6,512 nucleotides of DNA from Mycobacterium sp. (lineage in GTDB: Bacteria > Actinomycetota > Actinomycetes > Mycobacteriales > Mycobacteriaceae). Position 1 is the stretch's first letter. Each line of letters begins with the position of its first letter. The position numbers were made by a program, and so were the translations under genes. Below, piece by piece: positions 1 through 5,211 of this stretch. The stretch spans positions 1 through 6,512 of the forward strand of contig JAHFVB010000299.1 of assembly GCA_023264755.1 (NCBI GenBank). The letters run 5' to 3'. Below the pieces are notes generated by a model. It saw only the letters and a list, made by a program, of their open reading frames with translations, searched no databases and had not been told where the DNA came from.

Positions 1-1095
1 GCCGGCTCGGCCCGGCCGACGCTCGGCGTCGAATGGGAGTTTGCGCTCGTCGACCCCGTGACCCGGGACTTGGCCAACGAGGCTGCCGGAGTCATCGCTG
101 AAATCGGCGAAACCCCCCACGTGCACAAGGAACTGCTGCGCAACACCGTCGAGGTGGTGACCGGCATCTGCGACACCGCCGGCGAGGCGATGGACGACCT
201 GCGGTCGACGTTGGGCATCGTGCGGCCCATCGTGCGCGAACGCGGGATGGAGCTGTTCTGTGCAGGCACCCACCCCTTCGCGAAGTGGTCGGCGGCCGAA
301 CTGACCGACGCACCGCGCTACGCGGAACTGATCAAGCGCACGCAGTGGTGGGGTCGCCAGATGCTGATCTGGGGAGTGCACGTCCACGTCGGCATCTCCT
401 CGGCGCACAAGGTGATGCCCATCATCACGTCCCTGCTCAACCAGTACCCACACCTGTTGGCCCTGTCGGCGTCGTCGCCCTTCTGGGATGGCGACGACAC
501 GGGATATGCCAGCAATCGCGCGATGATGTTCCAGCAGTTGCCGACTGCGGGCTTGCCCTTCCAGTTCCAGGAATGGTCGCAGTTCGAAGGCTTCGTTCAC
601 GACCAGAAGAAGACCGGCATCATCGACCACATGAACGAGATCCGGTGGGACATAAGGCCTTCCCCGCATCTGGGGACGGTCGAGGTGCGGATCTTCGACG
701 GGGTCTCCAACATCGCCGAACTCGGAGCGTTGGTCGCGCTCACCCACTGCCTGATCGTCGACCTGGACCGCAGGCTGGACGCGGGCGAACACCTGCCGAC
801 CATGCCGCCGTGGCACGTGCAGGAGAACAAGTGGCGCGCAGCACGTTACGGCCTGGACGCCGAGATCATCCTGGACGCCGACAGCAACGAGCGGCTGGTC
901 ACCGACGACCTGGACGACCTGTTGAATCGGCTGGAGCCGGTCGCCGCATCACTGGGCTGCTCGGACGAGTTGGCCGCGGTGTCGTCGATCTACCGGTTGG
1001 GAGCCTCCTACCAACGTCAGCGCCGGGTGGCCGAAGAACACGACGGCGACCTGCGAGCCGTGGTCGACGCGCTGGTCGCGGAACTGGTGCTGTAG
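1..1095 (+). CDS. Glutamate-cysteine ligase family 2 (YbdK-type carboxylate-amine ligase), 5'-truncated by window edge
   Basis: The reading frame is open from base 1 to the TAG at 1093-1095, giving 364 visible residues. The frame reads AGSARPTLGVEWEF at the window edge, so the GTG at 58 is not the start; by family length only about a dozen residues are missing. Visible signatures of the GCS2 family are LGVEWEF at fragment residues 8-14 (acidic residues of the ATP-grasp-like/GCS fold), HVHVGI at 127-132, SASSPFWDG near 156-164, and IRWDIRPSPHLGTVEVR at 214-230. The family makes an ATP-dependent amide bond between a carboxylate, often glutamate, and an amine. The sequence closely resembles M. 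tuberculosis Rv0433 as I remember it. Mycobacteria use mycothiol and not glutathione, and ergothioneine synthesis has its own ligase (EgtA), so the physiological substrate is unclear. It is soluble, with no signal peptide visible. The next gene follows on the same strand after a short gap, suggesting co-transcription. Confidence 0.93.
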   Translation, partial: AGSARPTLGVEWEFALVDPVTRDLANEAAGVIAEIGETPHVHKELLRNTVEVVTGICDTAGEAMDDLRSTLGIVRPIVRERGMELFCAGTHPFAKWSAAELTDAPRYAELIKRTQWWGRQMLIWGVHVHVGISSAHKVMPIITSLLNQYPHLLALSASSPFWDGDDTGYASNRAMMFQQLPTAGLPFQFQEWSQFEGFVHDQKKTGIIDHMNEIRWDIRPSPHLGTVEVRIFDGVSNIAELGALVALTHCLIVDLDRRLDAGEHLPTMPPWHVQENKWRAARYGLDAEIILDADSNERLVTDDLDDLLNRLEPVAASLGCSDELAAVSSIYRLGASYQRQRRVAEEHDGDLRAVVDALVAELVL

Positions 1096-1126
1096 CCCGA
1101 CATGGGGAGCGGTCGACCGGGGGAGC

Positions 1127-1131
1127 AGGGG
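1127..1131 (+). promoter_or_regulatory. Shine-Dalgarno-like AGGGG deciding the start of the LON-domain gene
   Basis: AGGGG ends 6 nt before the GTG at 1138-1140. The alternative ATG at 1102 is preceded by the end of the ligase gene with no purine-rich element. This favours GTG 1138 as the start, although 1102 cannot be excluded. Confidence 0.45.
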
Positions 1132-1137
1132 CTGTCG

Positions 1138-1770
1138 GTGACTCCGATGTTTCCGTTGGAGACGGTCCGGCTGCCAGGCGAGGAACTCCCGCTGCGGATC
1201 TTCGAGCCCCGCTACTCCGCGTTGGTGAAGGATTGCCTGGCCGCCCAGCGGCCGTTCGGGGTCGTGCTGATTGCTGCGGGTCGCGAGGTCGGCGGCGGCG
1301 ACATGCGCTGTGACGTCGGGACACTCGCGCGCATCGCCATGGCGCAGGACGAGGGCGGCGGCCGCTATCGGATCGGCTGCGAGATCGGCGACCGGATCCG
1401 GGTCACCCAGTGGCACGCCGACGACCCCTATCCGCGCGCCACGGTGACGCGGTGGCCGGACGAACCCGGCGAAGCCGTCACCGCCGCGGACATCGTCGAG
1501 GTCGAGGACCGGGTGATGGCGCTGTTCGAACGGATCGCCGCGGCGCGCCAGGCCACGTTGCCGTCGCGGGTGGAACTGCTCGGCGAGGCCGAACCCGGTG
1601 ACGACGCGGGCCGACGGCTCTACACGTTGGCAGCCCGCATCCCCATGGGAGAGGCCGACCGGTACTCGGTGTTGGAAGCGCCGTCGGCGGCCGCCCGGCT
1701 GGCCGCGCTGAGCGACGCCGTCGACACGGTCGCCGCGATGGTGGAGTTCCAGCTGGCAGAGGGCAACTGA
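1138..1770 (+). CDS. Stand-alone LON substrate-binding-domain protein
   Basis: From GTG 1138 the product is 210 residues (222 from the in-frame ATG at 1102), ending at TGA 1768-1770. It opens with MFPLETVRLPGEELPLRIFE followed by PRY, the hallmark start of the LON N-terminal (LonN/PUA-like, PF02190-type) domain. The domain continues through FGVVLIAAGREVGGGD, RYRIGCEIGDRIRV and ADDPYPRATV. A helical C-terminal part begins around IVEVEDRVMALFERIAAAR. There is no AAA+ ATPase or Ser-Lys protease domain, so it is not the Lon protease itself. It matches the M. tuberculosis Rv0434 type of protein. The likely role is binding unfolded polypeptide or acting as an adaptor, but this is inferred from Lon and has not been shown for orphan copies. 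GTG 1138 was preferred for its SD-like sequence and because LON domains usually begin close to this point. It probably shares a transcript with the ligase gene. Confidence 0.87.
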   Translation: MTPMFPLETVRLPGEELPLRIFEPRYSALVKDCLAAQRPFGVVLIAAGREVGGGDMRCDVGTLARIAMAQDEGGGRYRIGCEIGDRIRVTQWHADDPYPRATVTRWPDEPGEAVTAADIVEVEDRVMALFERIAAARQATLPSRVELLGEAEPGDDAGRRLYTLAARIPMGEADRYSVLEAPSAAARLAALSDAVDTVAAMVEFQLAEGN

Positions 1771-1779
1771 GCCTGGCCC

Positions 1780-1803
1780 CGGCTCGCCTCGGGCTCGGAG
1801 CCG
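1780..1803. terminator. Possible hairpin terminator between convergent operons
   Basis: CGGCTC (1780-1785) pairs with GAGCCG (1798-1803). Inside, GCC (1786-1788) can pair with GGC (1792-1794) over a TCG loop, leaving a 3-nt bulge (1795-1797). It begins about 10 nt after the LON-domain gene stop. No T-rich tail follows on either strand, so it is not a classical intrinsic terminator; mycobacterial terminators often lack one. The position between convergent genes fits a bidirectional stop. Confidence 0.3.
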
Positions 1804-1804
1804 C

Positions 1805-1865
1805 CGCGAGACATAAGCCGTTGCGGCCTCGTTCGGCGTGTCGTGTCGGCAGCTCATGTGTCGCG
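1805..1865. repeat. Imperfect inverted repeat with 41-nt spacer in the convergent intergenic region
   Basis: CGCGAGACAT (1805-1814) and ATGTGTCGCG (1856-1865) are inverted copies matching at 9 of 10 positions. The spacer holds a small perfect hairpin, GCCG-TTG-CGGC (1817-1827). This could form a branched RNA structure near the end of either convergent transcript. No gene was recognised in 1771-1894. Confidence 0.3.
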
Positions 1866-1894
1866 AGAACCGGCGGACGCGGGTAGCGGCGCCG

Positions 1895-2239
1895 TCAGTC
1901 CTGATCGAGGTCGGCCATCTCGTCTCTGGTCAAGAGATCGTCACGAAAGCTCTGCTCGCGGTAGGCCAGCTGGCCGACGCGATTGGCCACCACCGGTGCC
2001 GTGATGACGGTGAACAGCCCGGCCAGGATCAGCATGCCCACGTCGGCGTGCCCACGCAGTCGAATCGCGGCGCCGCCCAACACCAGCAACAGCCCCAGCA
2101 CCTGAGGCTTGGTGGCGGCGTGCATGCGCGACAACGTGTCCGGGAACCGCACCACGCCGATCGCCGCCGTCAGAGCTAGGGCCGATCCGGCCAGTACCAA
2201 CACTCCGGCGATCACGTCCAGCACGGTGCTCGCGGTCAT
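1895..2239 (-). CDS. mnhG: Na+/H+ antiporter subunit G (MnhG/MrpG)
   Basis: The 114-residue membrane protein runs from ATG 2239-2237 to TGA 1897-1895. The family signature GVVRFPDTLSRMHAATK lies at residues 28-44, between the first and second of three predicted membrane helices (about 8-28, 46-60 and 67-88). Length and layout match the PhaG/MnhG/YufB family. After the third helix comes a charged cytosolic tail (AYREQSFRDDLLTRDEMADL). MnhG is the last subunit of the Mrp antiporter; in characterised Mrp systems it is needed for activity but is not thought to carry the ions alone. The start overlaps the mnhF stop as ATGA (2239-2236), which fixes the start and indicates coupled translation. It is the last gene of the operon and converges on the LON-domain gene. 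Confidence 0.95.
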   Translation of the reverse strand: MTASTVLDVIAGVLVLAGSALALTAAIGVVRFPDTLSRMHAATKPQVLGLLLVLGGAAIRLRGHADVGMLILAGLFTVITAPVVANRVGQLAYREQSFRDDLLTRDEMADLDQD

Positions 2240-2523
2240 CGGGGACCCCCGGAGCTGCGGTTCACGTCGTCGTCGCGCACCCGGAAGCGCGCCACGCTGA
2301 CCGAGCCGACGAAGCTGATCAACGCGAGCGCGGTCAGGCTGTAGGTGACGGTGGTGTCCAGGCTGTAGGCGGCCCAGGTGCCAATGGCGCACATGGTCAC
2401 CGCGACGAAGGTGTCGAGTGCGACCAGCCGGTCCAGCGTGCCCGGCCCGGCCAGCAGCCGGAACATCGTGATGACGGCGGCGGCGGCGAGCATGACACCG
2501 CTGACCATCCACATGGTCGTCAT
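2236..2523 (-). CDS. mnhF: Na+/H+ antiporter subunit F (MnhF/MrpF)
   Basis: The product is 95 residues, starting at ATG 2523-2521 and ending at TGA 2238-2236. It has three hydrophobic segments (about 6-24, 34-54 and 59-78). The MrpF/PhaF signature FRLLAGPGTLDRLVALDTF is at residues 21-39, with the conserved D31-R32 pair just before the second helix. The hydrophilic tail RVRDDDVNRSSGGPR is short. It is a small membrane subunit of the Mrp antiporter. The start overlaps the mnhE stop as ATGA, and a strong purine-rich SD lies in the end of mnhE. A longer open frame continues upstream through mnhE but is not coding, because the signature begins right after this ATG. Confidence 0.95.
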   Translation of the reverse strand: MTTMWMVSGVMLAAAAVITMFRLLAGPGTLDRLVALDTFVAVTMCAIGTWAAYSLDTTVTYSLTALALISFVGSVSVARFRVRDDDVNRSSGGPR

Positions 2524-3083
2524 GCGGCCTCCCTTTCCGCCGACGGTCGCCAATCCGCCTCGCGTTCGAACGATGCGACCATCAGCCGCTCCACCTGGGC
2601 GATCTGGCGGTAGAAGCGGTTCACCGAGCGCTCGGACCCCACGTCGATGACGTGGACGTAGATCATGCGGCGGGTCTGGTCGATCTCCAGCACGATAGAG
2701 CCGGGGATGAGGTTGATGCCGTTGACGTCGAGCGCCAGCACCAAGTCGGACTTGATCGCCAGGTGGGCCCGCAGCACGGCCGTCATCGGCGGCGGTCCCG
2801 GCTTGATGGCCAACCACGCGACCTGCACCGACGACAGCACCAGGTAGTACGCCACCGCGACCACCAGCCGAAGAAACGAGATCGGGTGCAGTCGGCCTTC
2901 GATGGGCACCTGCGGCAGTGGCAGCAACACGGTGATGACCAGCGCGACGACCAGCCCGCTCAATGCGTTGGCGGCAGAGACGTCGCCCCACAGCAACATC
3001 CACACCAGAATCAGCCAGCACAGCGTCCAGGCGCGCAGGGCCAACGACCTCAGCGCCGGCTTGCGCTTCGCGTCAGTGCTCAT
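2520..3083 (-). CDS. mnhE: Na+/H+ antiporter subunit E (MnhE/MrpE)
   Basis: From ATG 3083-3081 the protein is 187 residues and ends at TGA 2522-2520. A basic N-terminus (MSTDAKRKPALR) precedes hydrophobic segments at about 17-32, 38-56 and 70-93. A soluble C-terminal domain follows, carrying the MnhE signature NGINLIPGSIVLEID at 121-135 (the family's N-x-x-x-x-x-PGT/S element). Length is normal for MnhE (about 160-200). It is a membrane subunit of the Mrp complex; in other organisms MrpE affects assembly and exchange efficiency. An in-frame GTG at 3110 would add nine residues (MGGDEWAVT) encoded by a tandem repeat, so ATG 3083 is preferred, although the SD before it is only GGGCGG-like. It shares its reading frame with mnhD upstream, separated by one TAA. 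Confidence 0.93.
   Translation of the reverse strand: MSTDAKRKPALRSLALRAWTLCWLILVWMLLWGDVSAANALSGLVVALVITVLLPLPQVPIEGRLHPISFLRLVVAVAYYLVLSSVQVAWLAIKPGPPPMTAVLRAHLAIKSDLVLALDVNGINLIPGSIVLEIDQTRRMIYVHVIDVGSERSVNRFYRQIAQVERLMVASFEREADWRPSAEREAA
2528..2538 (-). promoter_or_regulatory. Strong ribosome binding site for mnhF inside mnhE
   Basis: On the minus strand 2538-2528 reads GGAAAGGGAGG, with the GGAGG end 4 nt before the mnhF ATG. It lies in the last codons of mnhE (SAEREAA). This is the strongest SD in the visible part of the operon and supports the mnhF start. Confidence 0.6.
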
Positions 3084-3125
3084 CGTCACCGCCCACTCGT
3101 CACCGCCCACTGGTTACCGCCCACC
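3084..3125. repeat. 14-bp tandem repeat, two perfect copies plus one degenerate copy, at the mnhD/mnhE junction
   Basis: On the plus strand CGTCACCGCCCACT occurs at 3084-3097 and 3098-3111. A third copy, GGTTACCGCCCACC (3112-3125), matches at 11 of 14 positions. The degenerate copy contains the last codons and TAA stop of mnhD. The two perfect copies fill the gap to the mnhE ATG and supply the bases directly before it. This looks like slippage duplication of the old stop/SD junction. Confidence 0.85.
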
Positions 3126-4718
3126 TTGGTGTCCCAGCACTGCCGAGACGTACTGCGTGCGGTCCAATACCTCGGTGGCCGCCCGTTGGCTGTAGGAGAA
3201 GATCGGCCCTGCGAACACCGTGAGGGTCAGCCCCACCGCGATCAGCGCGCCAGTCGGCACCAGCATGCCGACCGGCATCCGGCCGACGTCATCCCGGTCG
3301 GCGTAGGCGACGTCCTCGGCGTCGTCCAGCAAGGCGCTCGGCGAGGCCATCGCCAGCGCGCCCTCAGGGGCATCCGCACGGGCGCGCCAGAAGGCCTTGG
3401 TCCAGATCCGCGCCATCACGTAGAGCGTCAGCAGGCTGGTGGCGACGCTGCCCGCGACGAGCATCCAGGCCAGCGCCGAGCCGTTCTGCGCACCGGCCTG
3501 TAACAGCGCGACCTTGCCGATGAAGCCCGAGAACGGGGGAATCCCACCCAGATTGAGGGCAGGGATGAAGAACACCAGCGCGAGCAACGGGCTGGCCGCC
3601 GCCAGTCCGCCCAGGCGTTGCAGCGTGGAGGCCCCCGCCTGGCGCTCGATGAGCCCGACCACCAGGAACAGTGTCGTCTGCACCACGATGTGATGGGCGA
3701 CGTAGTAGATCGCTCCGGACATGCCGAGCGCGCTGGACAGGGCGATGCCGAACACCATGTAGCCGATGTGGCTGACCAGCGTGAAGGACAGCAGCCGCTT
3801 GATGTCGCTCTGGGCCATCGCGCCGAAGATGCCCACCACCATCGTCAGCAGCGCCGCCACCAGCAGCACGTGGTCGAGCGCGCCGCCGGGGAACAGTAGT
3901 GAGTGCGCCCGGATGATGGCGTACACGCCGACTTTCGTCAGCAACCCGGCGAACACGGCGGTGACGGGTGCCGGCGCCGTGGGGTAGGAGTCGGGCAACC
4001 AGGCCGACAGCGGGAACACCGCCGCCTTGATGCCGAAGGCGACCAGCAGCACCGCGAACATGGCACTGCGGGTGCCCGCCGGCACCCCCTCGAGCCGCAC
4101 CGACAACTCCGCCATGTTCAAGGTGCCGGTCGCCGCGTAGATCAAGGCCAGGCCGATCAGGAAGATCAACGAGGACACCATCGATACCATGACGTAGGCG
4201 ATGCCTGCCCGCACTCGATCGGCACTGGCGCCGATGGTCAACAACACGAAGCTCGCCGACAGCAGCACCTCGAACCCGACGAACAGGTTGAACAGGTCGC
4301 CGGCCAGGAACGCCGTGCAGACGCCCGCCGACAGCACCAGGTAGGTGGGCAGGAAGATCGACACCGGCTGGCGTTCGTCGCCGTCGCGGATGCCCTGCCC
4401 GATGGCGTAGAACACCACCGTCAGCAGCACTATCGCCGATACCAGCAGCATGAGGGCAGAGAGCCGATCGACCACCAGCGTGATGCCGAGCGGCCCCATG
4501 CCAGGCACGCTCTGGCCCCAGCCGCCGACCTGCAGGGCCAAGGTGCCGTACCGGTCGGCCAGCACGACGAGCGCAGCGCACACCGTCACCACGGCCACCA
4601 AGGCGAGCACGGCGATGGCCCGCTGCAATCGCGGCCGACGCCCGGCGAACAGCGTGGCGGCCGCGGCGATCGTGGGAATCAGCACGGGAAGCGGCGTCAA
4701 CGCCGCAGCAATCGTCAC
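3114..4718 (-). CDS. mnhD: Na+/H+ antiporter subunit D (MnhD/MrpD), ND2/NuoN-like transporter subunit
   Basis: The chosen start is GTG 4718-4716 (MTIAAALTPLPVLIPTIAAA), giving 534 residues to TAA 3116-3114. The protein is hydrophobic throughout, with about 14 membrane segments, and carries the proton-antiporter (proton_antipo_M) core. GDLFNLFVGFEVLL has E150, probably the conserved glutamate of TM5. FGIKAAVFPLSAWLPDSYPT has K231. AGLLTKVGVYAIIR has K262, SDIKRLLSFTLVSHIGYM follows, and AHHIVVQTTLFL has H342/H343. IPPFSGFIGKVALL has K402. These match the charged in-membrane residues that move ions in Mrp and complex I. A hydrophilic acidic loop lies at about 446-480. An in-frame GTG at 4808 would add 30 polar residues antisense-like in composition and overlap mnhC by 59 nt; it was rejected. 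SD support for GTG 4718 is weak (GGGA 6 nt upstream), and translation may depend on the mini-ORF just before it. Confidence 0.95.
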   Translation of the reverse strand: MTIAAALTPLPVLIPTIAAAATLFAGRRPRLQRAIAVLALVAVVTVCAALVVLADRYGTLALQVGGWGQSVPGMGPLGITLVVDRLSALMLLVSAIVLLTVVFYAIGQGIRDGDERQPVSIFLPTYLVLSAGVCTAFLAGDLFNLFVGFEVLLSASFVLLTIGASADRVRAGIAYVMVSMVSSLIFLIGLALIYAATGTLNMAELSVRLEGVPAGTRSAMFAVLLVAFGIKAAVFPLSAWLPDSYPTAPAPVTAVFAGLLTKVGVYAIIRAHSLLFPGGALDHVLLVAALLTMVVGIFGAMAQSDIKRLLSFTLVSHIGYMVFGIALSSALGMSGAIYYVAHHIVVQTTLFLVVGLIERQAGASTLQRLGGLAAASPLLALVFFIPALNLGGIPPFSGFIGKVALLQAGAQNGSALAWMLVAGSVATSLLTLYVMARIWTKAFWRARADAPEGALAMASPSALLDDAEDVAYADRDDVGRMPVGMLVPTGALIAVGLTLTVFAGPIFSYSQRAATEVLDRTQYVSAVLGHQGGR

Positions 4719-4750
4719 GAGCGATCCCGCTTCGCTTCTCGCTGGCCCAT
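4715..4750 (-). CDS. Possible 11-codon coupling mini-ORF between mnhC and mnhD
   Basis: ATG 4750-4748 overlaps the mnhC TGA as TGATG and opens a frame encoding MGQREAKRDRS. It closes at TGA 4717-4715, overlapping the mnhD GTG as GTGA. A good SD, GAGGGG (4764-4759), sits 8 nt upstream of the ATG, better than anything before the mnhD GTG. The peptide itself is polar and unlikely to have a conserved function. I infer that ribosomes finishing mnhC could reinitiate here and be delivered to the mnhD start. A weak 5-bp hairpin (AGCGA 4743-4739 with TCGCT 4724-4720) encloses the GGGA element. It could also be chance: short ORFs are common in GC-rich DNA. Confidence 0.3.
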   Translation of the reverse strand: MGQREAKRDRS

Positions 4751-5211
4751 CACTTGGACCCCTCGCGGCCGGGCAGGGCGTCGAGCTCGTCCGGCTCGTC
4801 GGTGTCACGGTTGACGTCGGGTTGGGGGGCGAGCTCGTCGAACTCGTGGTCGGACTGCTGGGACACCCGCGTGTCCTCGGGATCGTTGTCGATCTCCTCG
4901 GCCCGTGACACCCGGTAGGACCGGTAGGTCAGCGCGAGCACGAAGGCGGCGATGCCCATGGAGATCACGATCGCCGTCAGAACCATGCCCTGGGCCAGCG
5001 GGTCGGCCGTGGTGGTGGCGCCGTCGCTGGTGCGGCCGCGCACTGGCGGGTTGCCCGACGGGCCGCCGACGGTCAGGATCAGCAAGTTGACCGCGTTGCC
5101 GATGAGCAACAGCCCCAACAACATTCGGGTGAGGTTGCGTTCCAACAGCAGGTAGACGCCGGCACTGGTGAGGCCGCCGATCAGCACGAGTGGAACCAGG
5201 TAGGTGGTCAT
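4750..5211 (-). CDS. mnhC: Na+/H+ antiporter subunit C (MnhC/MrpC), NuoK-like
   Basis: The protein is 153 residues, from ATG 5211-5209 to TGA 4752-4750. Three membrane helices (about 5-23, 29-48 and 74-96) form the NuoK/MrpC fold. Family motifs are LLLERNLTRMLLGLLLIGNA (residues 21-40), which continues into VNLLIL, and DPLAQGMVLTAIVISMGIAA (70-89). In the second motif AQG stands where many MrpC proteins have PQA. MrpC is the small subunit that packs against MrpD, as NuoK packs against NuoN. A hydrophilic tail of about 55 residues (99-153) follows the last helix; of its last 50 residues, 18 are Asp or Glu. Classical MrpC is about 110-115 residues, so this tail accounts for the extra length. 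The start overlaps the mnhA-B stop as ATGA (5211-5208). Confidence 0.95.
   Translation of the reverse strand: MTTYLVPLVLIGGLTSAGVYLLLERNLTRMLLGLLLIGNAVNLLILTVGGPSGNPPVRGRTSDGATTTADPLAQGMVLTAIVISMGIAAFVLALTYRSYRVSRAEEIDNDPEDTRVSQQSDHEFDELAPQPDVNRDTDEPDELDALPGREGSK
4759..4764 (-). promoter_or_regulatory. Shine-Dalgarno sequence at the end of mnhC, spaced for the ATG at 4750
   Basis: The minus strand reads GAGGGG at 4764-4759, followed by 8 nt and then ATG 4750. It lies within the final REGSK codons of mnhC. It is about 40 nt from the mnhD GTG, too far to serve that start directly. Confidence 0.4.

Noticed and set aside
1..1095. Assignment as gshA or egtA
   Set aside because: The motif set and similarity to Rv0433 place it in the YbdK-like group; substrate cannot be read from the sequence, so no symbol was given.
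285..1313. 342-codon plus-strand open frame overlapping the ligase gene
   Set aside because: It is a shifted frame of the ligase and LON-domain genes, with Arg/Gly/Pro-rich composition and no domain; a GC-rich shadow.
949..1857. 302-codon minus-strand open frame antisense to the ligase and LON-domain genes
   Set aside because: His/Arg/Gln-rich translation typical of antisense to GC-rich coding DNA, with no motif; both sense-strand genes are clearly real.
1838..2179. 113-codon plus-strand open frame in the convergent gap and over mnhG
   Set aside because: Mostly antisense to mnhG, Gln/His/Arg-rich, with no SD or domain.
2652..3503. 283-codon plus-strand open frame antisense to mnhE and mnhD
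   Set aside because: Shadow composition; spans a gene junction on the opposite strand and the tandem repeat without any domain.
4719..4808. 30-residue N-terminal extension of MnhD from GTG 4808
   Set aside because: The residues are polar and Ser/Pro/Arg-rich, derived from an out-of-frame reading of the mnhC tail. MnhD proteins begin directly at the first membrane helix, as with GTG 4718.
3903..4814. 303-codon plus-strand open frame antisense to mnhD
   Set aside because: His/Gln/Arg/Gly-rich with no hydrophobic core or known motif; the opposite strand holds unmistakable MnhD.
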